This document shows positions 43,638 through 53,473 of a stretch of DNA of 64,000 nt, piece by piece. Numbering within the stretch: position 1 is the first letter of the stretch; the number at the start of each line of letters is the position of its first letter. Made by a program: the position numbers and the translations under genes. The DNA comes from Streptomyces sp. Tue 6430 (GTDB taxonomy: Bacteria > Actinomycetota > Actinomycetes > Streptomycetales > Streptomycetaceae), in contig JAKGSH010000004.1 of NCBI GenBank assembly GCA_021568835.1, forward strand, positions 186,001 to 250,000, given 5' to 3'. The notes under the pieces are model-generated. The model ran no database searches, was not told the origin of the DNA, and worked only from the letters and a program-made list of their open reading frames with translations.

Positions 43638-44845
43638 TCAGGGGCGGGGGAAGGGTCTGCGGGGCAGGCGGGGCAGGTCCATGACGGAGCGGAGCATGGG
43701 CAGCACGGGGGTGCGCGCGCCGACGGAGAGGTCCTCGGTCAGGCGGGTGCGGCCGTCCAGGAAGCGCAGCAGCCGCTCCGCCGGGACCTGGGAGAAGAGT
43801 TTCGAGAAGACCTCGGCGCCGCCGACGCGTCCGCTGTCCAGAGCGCGCAGCAGCACCGCGTCCATGGCGCGGGAGCGGGCCGAGTGGGGGGCGGGGGCAG
43901 CGGGCTGCGGCCGGCGGCCAGCGCCGCCGCGACGGCCCGCGTCTGGCGCTGGACGGCGGCGAAGGTGTAACCGGTCGAGGGCCGGGTGGCACCGCCCGCC
44001 GCGCCGATCCGGAAGACCGAGGGCGCGGTCCGGCGCGCGAAGCGCGCGTCCGTCATGGGGATCACTCCGGTCTCCGTGGCGGTCACCTCGAACGGCCCGA
44101 GCCCCAGCACGCCGTGGGTGTACCGGTCGAGCGCGGCCTCGTAGGCCGTCCGGGACAGGGGGGCGCGGGAGAACTCCGTGTACTCGACGAGGGCCTCGCG
44201 CGCGCTGGTGGGCAGGACGTAGCCGAAGGCCAGTCCGTGCGCGGGCTGCGGGACCCTGAAGTCCATGAGGTCGACGCGGCGGGGGTCGAACACCGGCCGG
44301 GACGTGCGGACGAACCAGCCGTGGAAGTGCTGCAGCAGGGTGGTGCGGGCCGCCGGCAGGCTCTCGAGCGGCCGGGAGTCGAAGACCCAGCGGGCGCGCG
44401 CGGTGAACGGCCGGCCGTCGGCGGTGCGGGCCCGGATCTCCGCCCCGCCGGCGACCCCGTCCACCGTCTCGACCGTCGCCTCGACGCGGCGGACGTGGTC
44501 GCGGTGCGCCAGTTCACGCCCGACGAACGCCTCGAAGTCGTCGGAGCGGATCATCTTGTAGCGCAGCGGCGCGATGCCCTCCTCGATGCGGTGCCCTTCG
44601 GGGGTGTGGACCCGCAGGCGCTGCCACGCGGCGGTCAGGACGGCGTCGTAGGGTCCCGGACCCGGCTCCCAGAAGCACCAGGTGCGGCTCGGCGGGCGCA
44701 GCGGGCCGGGCGGGGGCTCGAACAGCAGCACCGACGGCCGGCGGGCCGGTTCGGCACGCGCCAGCCGGTACGCGAGGGACAGCCCGGCAGCTCCGGCGCC
44801 CACGATGGCGACGTCCGCGTCCCGCACGTGTCGCACCCTCCCCAT
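43638..44845 (-). CDS. crtY: CrtY lycopene beta-cyclase, one frame break
   Basis: About 402 residues. It cyclises lycopene to beta-carotene. FAD-binding start (DVAIVGAGAAGLSLAYRLA), the RTWCFWEPGPGPYD motif of CrtY-type cyclases, FDSRPLES, and a conserved membrane-associated core (TEFSRAPLSRTAYEAALDRY, GVIPMTDARF, GAAGGATRPSTGYTFAAVQR). Adding one C near 43895 links PPPHSARSRAMDAVLLRALD to the C-terminal helix region (VFSKLFSQVPAERLLRFLDG). ATG 44845 has a weak ribosome site; GTG at 44827, nine bases after GGGGAGG, is an alternative. First gene of crtY-crtT-crtU. Confidence 0.88.
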
Positions 44846-45206
44846 CCCGTCAGCCTTGTTCGTCCGCTTGTCCGGCTCGGCCCGGCGTCCCGGTCCTGTG
44901 TTCCGGTCCTGTGTTCCGGTCCTGTGTTCCGGTCCTGTGTCCCGACACCGTGCCCAGCATTCCCTCCGGACGGTCCGTCGGATGCAGGCCGGGCCGGGCC
45001 GTCCGCCGTGCGGCGCACCGCGGACGGTTCGGCGGACCGGGGTGCGGAGCGCGGAGCGCGGAGCGGGGCACGGGGCGGGGCACGGACGGCCGCGGGCGGG
45101 CACCGGCGGCCGCGGAGTGCGTGCTCACACGGTCACGCGTCGTCTTCCGGAACGGGTTCGCGGGGTCGCATCGATCGTGCAGCGCATCGGCCGGCGGCGC
45201 GGCGCG
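44846..45206. other. 361-bp spacer between sigma factor gene and crtY
   Basis: No gene supported. It carries the 13-bp tandem repeat (44891-44942), a GCGGAGC triplicate near 45048-45068, and presumably the crtYTU promoter. Confidence 0.5.
44891..44942. repeat. Four tandem copies of a 13-bp unit
   Basis: CGGTCCTGTGTTC repeated at 44891, 44904 and 44917, with a fourth copy at 44930 differing by one base. Located 46-97 bp upstream of the crtY start. Confidence 0.85.
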
Positions 45207-45830
45207 TCAACCGGCGTGGGCGTGCGGGCCTCCGTCCCGTACGCGCGTGCCGAGCCGGTGCAGCCCGCGGCGCGCGTGGCTCTTGACGGTGCCCAGGGGC
45301 CAGCCCGTCAGCTCGGCGATCTGGGTCTGGGTGAGGTCGCAGTAGAAGGCGAGGGTGAGGACGCGGCGCTGCGGAGCGGGCAGCCTCGCCAGTTCGTGGG
45401 TGAGCACGACGCGGTCGAGCACGGCGTCGGGCTGGGCGTGCCGGTCGTCGGCGGTGACGGACAGCCGCGCTCCCGCCGCCGCGACGAGATCGGCCCGCCG
45501 GGTCCGCGCCGACAGGGCGTCGGCGATCTTGCGCCGGGTGATGCCGACCAGCCATGCCGACAGCGGGCCGCGCTCGGGCCGGAACCCGGAGCGGCCGCGC
45601 CAGGCGGCCAGGAACACCGTCTGCGTCACGTCCTCCGCCTCCTTGGCGTCGCCCAGACTGCGGCGCGCCAGCGTGTGGACCAGCAGTCCCCAGCGGTGGT
45701 AGGCGGCCGCCAGGCAGGCTTCGTCGCCCCTGACGAAGCCCGCGGCCAGTTCTTCGTCGGCGAGGGCCGTCTCGCCGGGACCCGCTGCCGCGGTCGGGAG
45801 GGTCCGCTCGGTGACCTGCTGTGCCGTCAT
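45207..45830 (-). CDS. ECF-type sigma factor, candidate carotenoid (LitS-like) regulator
   Basis: Intact 207-residue sigma-70 family protein with only regions 2 and 4: region 2 (ACLAAAYHRWGLLVHTLARR, then DAKEAEDVTQTVFLAAWRG) and region 4 (LPAPQRRVLTLAFYCDLTQT, then IAELTGWPLGTVKSHARRGL). GAGGAG precedes ATG 45830. It sits between crtYTU (same strand) and the divergent crtEIBV. Light-induced carotenoid clusters in S. coelicolor use the ECF factor LitS, so this is a reasonable candidate. No LitR, anti-sigma or lipoprotein partner is nearby, so the assignment stays tentative. Confidence 0.85.
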   Translation of the reverse strand: MTAQQVTERTLPTAAAGPGETALADEELAAGFVRGDEACLAAAYHRWGLLVHTLARRSLGDAKEAEDVTQTVFLAAWRGRSGFRPERGPLSAWLVGITRRKIADALSARTRRADLVAAAGARLSVTADDRHAQPDAVLDRVVLTHELARLPAPQRRVLTLAFYCDLTQTQIAELTGWPLGTVKSHARRGLHRLGTRVRDGGPHAHAG

Positions 45831-46286
45831 GGTGGCTGCTCCTCGTGCGGGCGGTCGTCCGCTTCTCGTCCGGGCCGGCCGGTGGTGGCCGGCCGCGCCC
45901 GTCGAAGCCGGGGACTCGGGGTCGCTCGGCGCGACCTTGGTCTCCTCACCATGCGAAGCGACGCACCCCCGCGACAACTCGCAGCGTCTTTGCGTCGTTT
46001 TCCACGCTCCCTCGCCGGTGCGGTCTCCTCCGGTCCCCCGACGGAGCAGGAAACGGCCCGCAGTCGCTCGTCTGGCGCATCCGTGTCGGCCCCCGGCGCG
46101 GAATGACTTCAAGTCAGGCCCACTGCGATCACGACGGGAGGAGTCGGCATGTGCCCCAGCACGGCGAGACACGACCCGGGCGGACACCCGCCGGCCGCTT
46201 CCCACGCGCCCCGACCGGGTCCGATCGGGGCGCCGCCGTCGTCCGCCGATCGCGGCCCCTCCCCCGACAGCCGACCGGAAGGCGCC
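45831..46286. promoter_or_regulatory. 456-bp divergent promoter region sigma factor / crtE
   Basis: No gene supported. A less GC-rich stretch (CAGCGTCTTTGCGTCGTTTT, 45981-46000) with a GCGTC direct repeat is the likeliest sigma-gene promoter. GACTTCAAGTCAGG near 46105 contains a short inverted repeat (GACTT/AAGTC) ahead of crtE. Confidence 0.4.
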
Positions 46287-47573
46287 ATGCCGCCCGTTTC
46301 CCCTGGACGTCAGCGACCTGTCCGCCCTCGACGACGATGTACCCGGAGCCGTCGGACGCCTCCTCGACGACCTCCTGGCAGAGCGCGCGGAGCAGGCCGC
46401 CGCGCTGGACCCGTGTTCGCACGGGACCTGGCCGAACGCGTCAGGCGCTTCACCCTGGACGGCGGCAAGCGGATGCGGCCCCGGTTCGTGTGGTGGGCCC
46501 TGCGCGCCTGCGGCGGGGGGCCGGCCGAGGCGGAGGGCGCGTTGCGCCTCGGCGCCGCGCTCGAGCTGATCCAGACGTGCGCGCTGATCCACGACGACGT
46601 GATGGACGGTTCGGCGCTGCGCCGCGGCCGGCCCGCCCTGCACGCGGACGTGACCGCCCAGTACGCCGGCGCCGTGTCCGCCGCCCACGGTCCCCGGTTC
46701 GGCGAGGCCGCCGCGATCCTCGCCGGGGACCTGGCCCTGGCGTGGGCGGACGACGTCGTCGCGGCGACCGAGGCGCCCGCGGCCACCTCCCGCACCGTGC
46801 GCGAGGTGTGGAGCGCGATGCGCACCGAGATGGTGGCCGGCCAGTACCTGGACGTGCAGGGGCAGGCGACGTCCTCGCGTTCCCTGGCGCGCGCCGTCCG
46901 CGCCGCGTGCCTCAAGAGCGCCCTGTACTCGGTGGAGCGTCCGCTGGCCCTGGGCGCCGCCCTGGCGGGCGCCGACTCCGCGCGGACCGGGGCGCTGTGC
47001 TCGGCGGGCCGCTGCGTGGGCATCGCCTTCCAGCTGCGCGACGACCTCCTCGACGCGTTCGGCGGCGACCGCCGGACCGGCAAGCCGGCCGGGGGCGACA
47101 TCCGGACGGGCCGGCCCACCTACCTCATGGCCGTGGCCCGGGCCCGCGCGGAGGCCGACCGCGACCGCGGCGCCCTCGCGGTGCTGAACCGGTCCGTCGG
47201 CCGGGCGGACCTGCCCGACAGCGGCCTGGCCGAGGTGCGCGACGTGCTCGTCGGCGTCGGGGCGCGCGACATCGTCGAGGCGAAGATCGAGCGGCTGGTG
47301 GCCCAGGGCATGCGCCACCTGGACTCGGCCGTGCTCGACCCGGTGGCGCGGCGGCGGCTGGTGGGGCTGTTCCACGCCACCGCCGGCACGTCCCCGGCCG
47401 CGCCCCCCACGCCCGCTGCACCCACTGCACCCACTGCACCCGCTCCGACCGTTCCCTGGGGCGACCCGGCCGGCCCGTGGGACGGCCCGGCCGGCCCGGA
47501 CGACGGCGTATCCCCTCCCTCCGACGGGGGCCTGTCCGTCCCGCTGCTGCTCACCGAAGGGGCCCCGCGATGA
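46287..47573 (+). CDS. crtE: CrtE geranylgeranyl diphosphate synthase, two frame breaks
   Basis: About 429 residues. It condenses isoprenoid units to GGPP for carotenoids. Aspartate-rich motif 1 in LIHDDVMD, motif 2 in QLRDDLLDAFGGD, with FTLDGGKRMRPRFVWWAL and EMVAGQYLDVQGQ. ATG 46287 after GGAAGG should give MPPVPLDVSDLSALDDDV; the sequence carries one extra T in the TTT near 46297, the only clear insertion in the window. A missing G near 46412 then links ALDP to VFARDLAERV. An unusual Pro/Ala/Asp-rich tail of about 55 residues follows the fold. Stop overlaps crtI (ATGA). Confidence 0.88.
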   Translation: MPPVSPGRQRPVRPRRRCTRSRRTPPRRPPGRARGAGRRAGPVFARDLAERVRRFTLDGGKRMRPRFVWWALRACGGGPAEAEGALRLGAALELIQTCALIHDDVMDGSALRRGRPALHADVTAQYAGAVSAAHGPRFGEAAAILAGDLALAWADDVVAATEAPAATSRTVREVWSAMRTEMVAGQYLDVQGQATSSRSLARAVRAACLKSALYSVERPLALGAALAGADSARTGALCSAGRCVGIAFQLRDDLLDAFGGDRRTGKPAGGDIRTGRPTYLMAVARARAEADRDRGALAVLNRSVGRADLPDSGLAEVRDVLVGVGARDIVEAKIERLVAQGMRHLDSAVLDPVARRRLVGLFHATAGTSPAAPPTPAAPTAPTAPAPTVPWGDPAGPWDGPAGPDDGVSPPSDGGLSVPLLLTEGAPR

Positions 47574-49113
47574 GGACCGTTCCCGGACGCACCGACCACG
47601 TCGTCGTGGTCGGCGCCGGACTCTCCGGCCTGTCGGCCGCGCTCCACCTGCTGGGCGCCGGCCGCCGCGTCACGGTCGTCGAGCGCGACGCGCTGCCCGG
47701 CGGACGCGCGGGGCTCCTGGAGCGCGGCGGCTACCGCATCGACACCGGTCCGACCGTGCTGACCATGCCGGACCTGGCCGACGAGGCCTTCGCCGCGGTC
47801 GGCGAGAACCTGCGCGACAACGTCGACCTGATCCCCTGCACCCCGCCTACCGGGCGCTGTTCGCCGACGGCAGCAGGATCGACGTGCACACCGAGGCGGA
47901 CGCGATGGAAGCGGAGGTCGAGCGCTTCGCGGGGCCGGCGGAGGCCGCGGGGTACCGCAGGCTGCGCCACTGGCTGGAGCAGCTCTACCGGGCGCAGATG
48001 CGGCGGTTCATCGACACCAACTTCGACTCGCCCCTCCAGTTGCTGACGCCCGACCTGGCCCGGCTCGCCGCGCTGGGCGGCTTCGGGCGGCTCGACGCCC
48101 GCATCGGCCGCCACCTGCGCGACGAACGGCTGCGCCGGGTCTTCTCCTTCCAGTCGCTGTACGCGGGCGTCCCGCCGGCCCGCGCCCTCGCCGCGTACGC
48201 GGTCATCGCCTACATGGACACCGTCGCCGGTGTGTACTTCCCGCGCGGCGGCATGCACGCGCTGCCGCAGGCCATGGCGGACGCCGCCGCGCGCGCGGGC
48301 GCCGACCTGCGGTTCGGACGGGACGTCGTCCGGCTGGAGCGCTCCGGCAACCGGGTCACCGCCGTCGTCACCGCCGACGAGCGCATCGCCTGCGACGCCG
48401 TCGTCCTCACCCCGGACCTACCGGTCGTCCACCGCCTCCTCGGCCGCGCCCCGCGCCGTCCCCTGCGGATCAGGCACGCCCCGTCGGCCGTCGTGCTGCA
48501 CGCCGGGACCGACCGGACGTGGCCCGAGCTCGCGCACCACACTCTCTCCTTCGGCGCCGCCTGGCACAGCACGTTCGACGAACTCACCCGTACGGGCGAG
48601 CTGATGAGCGACCCGTCGCTGCTGATCACCCGGCCCACCGCCACCGACCCGACGCTCGCCCCGCCCGGCCGCCACCTGCACTACGTCCTGGCCCCCTGCC
48701 CGAACACGGACATCGGACCGGACGCCGCCGCCTGGGGCGAGCTGGGCCCGCGCTACCGCGACGGCGTCCTGCGGGAACTGGAGCGGCGCGGGTTCGACGG
48801 GATCGCGACGGCCGTCGAGGACGAGACCCTCGTCACCCCGGCCGACTGGCACGGCCAGGGGCACGCGGCGGGCACGCCCTTCTCGGCCGCCCACACCTTC
48901 GCGCAGACCGGCCCGTTCCGGCCGCGCAACCTCGTCCGCGGCACCGACAACGCCGTGCTCGCGGGCTGCGGCACCACGCCGGGCGTCGGCGTGCCGACCG
49001 TCCTGCTGTCGGGCAAGCTCGCCGCGGCCCGCGTCACCGGCCGCACGGCCGCGGCCCCGGCCGCCCGGCGCGGGCACTCCGCGCTCGTCACCCCGGAAGG
49101 AACCTCCTCATGA
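47570..49113 (+). CDS. crtI: CrtI phytoene desaturase, one frame break
   Basis: About 515 residues. It makes lycopene from phytoene by four FAD-dependent desaturations. FAD motif [20 protein letters not shown], then [40 protein letters not shown], the plasma-membrane-facing [16 protein letters not shown], and C-terminal [20 protein letters not shown]. One missing C near 47845 separates DLIP from [14 protein letters not shown]. Both ends are coupled by ATGA overlaps to crtE and crtB. Confidence 0.93.
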
Positions 49114-50141
49114 CCGCCCGCGAACTGGACGCGGCGGGCATCACCGAGCCGGCCCTGCGCGCCGCCTACACGCGCTGCCGCCTGCTCAACGCCCGGCACG
49201 GCAAGACGTACTTCCTGGCCACCCGGCTCCTGCCGGTGGAGCGGCGTCCGGCCGTGCACGCCCTGTACGGTTTCGCGCGCTGGGCCGACGACATCGTCGA
49301 CTCGCTGGAGGGCGACGTCCCGCCGCACCGCCGCGCGGCCGCCCTCGCCGCCCTCCAGGAGGGGCTCGAGCAGGGGCTGCGCGGCGGTGGCGGCGGCGAC
49401 CCGGTCGTCCTCGCCCTCGCCGACACGGCCCGCCGGTACGGCATCCCCCACGGGCACTTCCGCGACTTCATGGCCGCCATGCGCAGCGACCTCACGGTCA
49501 CCGACTATCCGGCCTACGACGACCTGCGCGCGTACATGCACGGCTCGGCGGCGGTGATCGGGCTGCAGATGCTGCCGGTGCTGGGGACCGTCGTCCCGCG
49601 CGAGGAGGCGGCCCCGCACGCGGCCGCCCTCGGCGTCGCCTTCCAGCTGACCAACTTCCTGCGCGACGTGGGCGAGGACCTCGACCGGGGCCGCGTCTAC
49701 CTGCCCGCCGACCTGCTGCGCGGCCACGGTGTCGACCGGGACCTGCTGCTGTGGTCCCGCCGCACCGGGAGCCGGGACCCCCGGATCACCGAGGCGCTCA
49801 GGGCGTTCGAGGACCTGACGCGGGGCGTGTACCGCGAGGCGGCACCGGGGCTCGCGATGCTCGACCCGGTGGCCCGTCCGTGCATCCGCACGGCGTTCGT
49901 GCTGTACGGCGGGATCCTGGACGCCGTCGCCGACGACGGGTACGCGGTCGTCCACCGTCGTGCCGTGGTGCCCCGCCGACGGCGTGCCGCGGTGGCGCTC
50001 GACGGCCTGGCCCGCGTGGCGGCCGCCCGTGCCGCCGCACGGTGGAGCGCTCCGTCCGGTGCGCCGCGGCCGCCCGCCGAACTGCCCGGCGCGCACGGCA
50101 CGCCGCCCGCACGCGAGCGTGAGCACGAGGAGGTCGCATGA
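49110..50141 (+). CDS. crtB: CrtB phytoene synthase
   Basis: Intact 343-residue trans-isoprenyl diphosphate synthase, head-to-head type, joining two GGPP into phytoene. Substrate-binding aspartates in [16 protein letters not shown] and [18 protein letters not shown], plus [22 protein letters not shown]-terminal Arg/Ala/Pro-rich extension of about 40 residues follows. Start ATG follows GGAAGG, and the stop overlaps the next ATG. Confidence 0.96.
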   Translation: MTARELDAAGITEPALRAAYTRCRLLNARHGKTYFLATRLLPVERRPAVHALYGFARWADDIVDSLEGDVPPHRRAAALAALQEGLEQGLRGGGGGDPVVLALADTARRYGIPHGHFRDFMAAMRSDLTVTDYPAYDDLRAYMHGSAAVIGLQMLPVLGTVVPREEAAPHAAALGVAFQLTNFLRDVGEDLDRGRVYLPADLLRGHGVDRDLLLWSRRTGSRDPRITEALRAFEDLTRGVYREAAPGLAMLDPVARPCIRTAFVLYGGILDAVADDGYAVVHRRAVVPRRRRAAVALDGLARVAAARAAARWSAPSGAPRPPAELPGAHGTPPAREREHEEVA

Positions 50142-51174
50142 GTCCCGACCGTTCCGGCGGGCGCCGCCGGTATCCGCTGTCGCTGCGCAGGAACCCGGTG
50201 TCCTGGGAGCGGCAGCGCCCGACCTGGCGCGCGGCGCGGCCGGCCGTGATCGCCGGGGCGCTGAAACGGGCGCAGGCACGTCCGTCCGGCAACTGGTACG
50301 TCGTGGGCGCCACCCGGGACGTCCGTGACGACCGTCCCCTCGCGCGCACGGTCGCCGGACGGGAGCTGGTCGTCTGGCGCGACGCCGAGGGGCGGCTGGT
50401 CGCCGGGCCGGGCGTCTGCCCCCACCTGGGCGCACCGCTGCGGGACAGTCCGGTGCGCTGCGGCACCCTGGTGTGCCACTGGCACGGGCTCGCGCTGCGG
50501 GGCGGTCCGTTCGCGGGCTGGGAACCGCTGCCCGTGCACGACGACGGTGTGCTGGTGTGGGTGCGGCTGGACGACGTGGGCGGCGAGCCGCCGCTGGCGG
50601 CGCCGGTGGTGCCGGTCCGGCCGGCCCTGTCGGGCGCCGTGTCCGCGGTCTACGTGGGCGTCGGTACGTGCGAGCCGGAGGACGTCGTCGCCAACCGGCT
50701 GGACCCGTGGCACGGGGCCTGGTTCCACCCGTACTCGTTCGTCGACCTGACCGTGGCCGACGACGCCGGCGGCGCGGGCGCGGCGGCGGACGGGAAGGGG
50801 GACGGGAAGGGGACGGTTTCACCGTGGACGTCTCCTTCAAGCTCGCCGGACGGCTCGTCGTGCCGGTCCGGGCGGTGTTCACGGCGCCCGAGCCGCGCAC
50901 GGTCGTCATGCACATCACGGGGGGCGAGGGCCGGGGTTCGGTCGTCGAGACGCACGCGACGCCGCTGGGCCCGGACGACCGGGGCCGGCCGCGCACCGCG
51001 GTCGTCGAGGCGATCGTGGCGGCCTCGGACCGCCCGGGATTCGCCGTGGCCCGTACGGTGACGCCGCTGCTGCGGCCCTTCATGCGGGCGGCCGCGGGAC
51101 GCCTGTGGCGCGACGACCTGGCCTACGCGGAACGCCGCTGGCACCTGCGTTCCACGGGCCGCTTCCCCGGCTGA
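50138..51174 (+). CDS. crtV: CrtV, Rieske-type protein (DUF5914), one frame break
   Basis: About 345 residues. It carries a [2Fe-2S] Rieske motif CPHLGAPL and [13 protein letters not shown] (Cys-x-His, Cys-x2-His), then a DUF5914-type domain ([37 protein letters not shown]). It is the fourth gene of the conserved crtEIBV operon; its step is not established, and electron transfer or ring oxidation is plausible. The frame breaks near 50812 in a G-rich stretch (missing G, before DGFTVDVS). A terminator follows. Confidence 0.85.
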
Positions 51175-51190
51175 CACCGCCGGACCACGG

Positions 51191-51218
51191 CCGCCCCCGC
51201 AACGCGCCGCGGGGGCGG
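51191..51218 (+). terminator. Terminator after crtEIBV
   Basis: CCGCCCCCGC (51191-51200) pairs perfectly with 51209-51218, 17 bp beyond the crtV stop. Confidence 0.7.
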
Positions 51219-51555
51219 GCCCGGCCGTGCCGCCCCCGCGGTGCCTCCCCCGGCGCCTGCCGGCGCTTCCCACCGGACACGACGGCCGACACCACGGCGA
51301 CGGACACCGGCCGGACCGGGCCGGCGCGCTCGTCCCGGCCACTTCCGGCGCGTTCGGGATCAGGAGGGACGGGCGCAGGGACCGTGCCCGGCGGCAACGC
51401 GGAGCCCGGAACCGGCACCCCCGGGACGGCCTCGCACAGGCGTCCCCGTCCGCTCGCGAAGAAGTGCGGCCTCCCGGCAGACCGGCCGGGACCGAACGCC
51501 GCCGCCGGCCACCGTCCGCCGCTCCCGTCCGGCGGACCGGACCGGGCGGCGCAGT

Positions 51556-51907
51556 GAGCGGAACCGGGCGGCGCAGTGAGCGGAACCGGGCGGGGCAGTG
51601 AGCGGAACCGGGCGGGGCAGTGAGCGGAACCGGGCGGGGCAGTGAGCGGAACCCGTCGGCATGGCGAGCGGGACCGGGCGGCGCGGTGAGCAGGTCCCGC
51701 CGACGCAGTGGGCGGGACCCGCCGGTGCGGCGAGCGGAACCGGGCGGCGCGGTGAGCAGAACCGGACGGAACGCCGGGCGGGACCCGCCGGCGCGGCGAG
51801 CGGAACCGGGGAGCGCGGTGAGCAGGACCGGACGGAACGGTGGGCGGGACCCGCCGGCGCAGTGGACGGAGCCGGGCCACGCGGTGGCCGGGTCCGGGCG
51901 AGTCGGG
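51556..51907. repeat. 22-bp tandem repeat array with 66-bp higher-order period
   Basis: Sixteen contiguous 22-bp units. The first four are nearly perfect GAGCGGAACCGGGCGGSGCA-GT copies. From 51666 the units follow an A-B-C order (GAGCGG.., GAGCAG.., GGGCGGGACCCG..) repeated three times as 66-bp blocks at 51666, 51732 and 51798. A degenerate unit precedes at 51534. Confidence 0.9.
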
Positions 51908-52117
51908 CGGGGCGATGCCGACCTCCCCAGGCGCACCGCCCCGCCTCGCACGGAGCACGTGTACCCACGAAACGGTTCCGCACACCCCGGTCGCGCCCGG
52001 TCCCGTGGCGGGTGCCCGCACCCTGCGCCGGGGAGGGCTGCGATCATGCCTGGGCGTTCCCGGTCCGGCCGGGAACGCGCCCCGGCCCCGTCCGCCCCTC
52101 GCCCCGCAGGAGTACGC

Positions 52118-53320
52118 ATGCACCTCGACGTCGACGCGATCCGCGCGCTGGTCCCCGCCCTGACATCCGGCACGGCCCGCTTCGACGCGCCCGGCGGCAC
52201 CCAGACCCCGCAACCGGTGATCGACGCCATGGCCGAGGCCCTGGCGCACCCGCTGGCCAACCGGGGGCACGTCACGCAGGGCGAGCGCAACGCCGAGGAC
52301 ATCGTGCTGGCGGCCCGCCGGGCGATGGGCGACCTGCTCGGCACCGACCCGGGCACCGTCGTGTTCGGCCGCAGCGCCACCCAGCTCACCTACGACCTCG
52401 CCCGCACCCTGGCCGGGACCTGGGGCCCCGGCGACGAGGTCGTGGTCACCCGGCTCGACCACGACGCCAACATACGGCCCTGGATCCAGGCCGCCGAGGC
52501 GGTGGGCGCGACCGTGCGCCGGGCGGACTTCGACCCGGCCACCGGTGAACTGGCCCCGGAGCGGATCGGGGAGGTCCTGTCCCCGCGCACCCGGCTGGTG
52601 GCGGTCACCGCGGCGTCCAACCTCCTGGGCACCCGCCCCGACATCCCGGCCGTCGCCGAGCTCGCCCACCGGGCGGGCGCGCTGCTGCACGTCGACGCCG
52701 TGCACTACGCCTCGCACGCCACGGTCGACCTCGCCGCGCTCGGCGCGGACACGCTGGTGTGCTCGCCGTACAAGTTCCTCGGTCCGCACCTCGGCGTCCT
52801 CACCGGCCGGGCGGCCCTGTTGGAGTCCCTGCGGCCGGACAAGCTGCTGCCGTCCGCCGACACCGTCCCCGAGCGCTTCGAGCTGGGCACGCTGCCGTAC
52901 GAGCTGCTGGCCGGGGTGCGGGCCGCCGTGGACGTCCTCGCCGCGCTGGTGCCGGACACCGGGGACGGCGACCGCCGGGCGCGGCTGGCCGCCTCCTTCG
53001 CGGCGGTGGAGGTCCACGAGGAGGCGCTGCGGGAGCGCCTGGAGGCCGGGCTCTCGGAGATCGGCGGGGTGACGGTGTACTCGCGGGCCGCGCGGCGCAC
53101 CCCGACGCTGCTGTTCACGGTGGCGGGCCGCCGCCCGGCGGACGTCTCCCGGCATCTCGCCGGGCACGGGGTGGACGCGCCGGCCGGTTCGTTCTACGCG
53201 CTGGAGGCGTCCCGCCACCTCGGGCTGGGGGCCGAGGGCGGCGTACGGGTGGGGCTGGCCCCGTACAGCTCCGCCGAGGACGTGGACCGGCTGCTGGAGG
53301 CGCTCGCCCTCCTCGGGTGA
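52118..53320 (+). CDS. Cysteine desulfurase-like class V aminotransferase
   Basis: Intact 400-residue PLP-dependent enzyme. DAPGGTQTPQPVIDAMAEAL opens the fold; RSATQLTYDLARTL, TRLDHDANIRPW, LHVDAVHYASH and the PLP lysine in CSPYKFLGPHLG are all present. It belongs to the cysteine-desulfurase-like subgroup in which the catalytic cysteine loop is often absent, so true desulfurase activity is uncertain. CAGGAG precedes the ATG. Monocistronic; substrate unknown. Confidence 0.88.
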   Translation: MHLDVDAIRALVPALTSGTARFDAPGGTQTPQPVIDAMAEALAHPLANRGHVTQGERNAEDIVLAARRAMGDLLGTDPGTVVFGRSATQLTYDLARTLAGTWGPGDEVVVTRLDHDANIRPWIQAAEAVGATVRRADFDPATGELAPERIGEVLSPRTRLVAVTAASNLLGTRPDIPAVAELAHRAGALLHVDAVHYASHATVDLAALGADTLVCSPYKFLGPHLGVLTGRAALLESLRPDKLLPSADTVPERFELGTLPYELLAGVRAAVDVLAALVPDTGDGDRRARLAASFAAVEVHEEALRERLEAGLSEIGGVTVYSRAARRTPTLLFTVAGRRPADVSRHLAGHGVDAPAGSFYALEASRHLGLGAEGGVRVGLAPYSSAEDVDRLLEALALLG

Positions 53321-53473
53321 GACCCCGGGGGGCGTGCCGAGCGTCCCGGATCGGCGTAGCGTCCTCGGTGGGAGAGGTGCGGCGCGTCCTGCGGGGGTGT
53401 GCCGCGCCGGGCGTGGAGCCGGCAGCCGCCCGCGGCCGTGCGGGAGACTCCCCTGCCCTGCCGGAGGTGCCTC

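Larger units (their letters stand above)
51175..52117. other. 943-bp intergenic region
   Basis: No gene supported. It holds the crtV terminator (51191-51218), other GC-rich sequence, the 22-bp repeat array and, at its right end, the PLP-enzyme promoter. All frames of the repeat zone are open because the unit lacks stop codons, so the long reading frames there are not evidence for genes. Confidence 0.6.

Noticed and set aside
51556..51907. CRISPR array
   Set aside because: Units are contiguous and share no unique spacers, and no cas genes are present.
51360..51983. Reading frames through the 22-bp array that encode 22-residue repeats
   Set aside because: All frames are open there because the unit lacks stop codons. 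No ribosome site or flanking coding signal.
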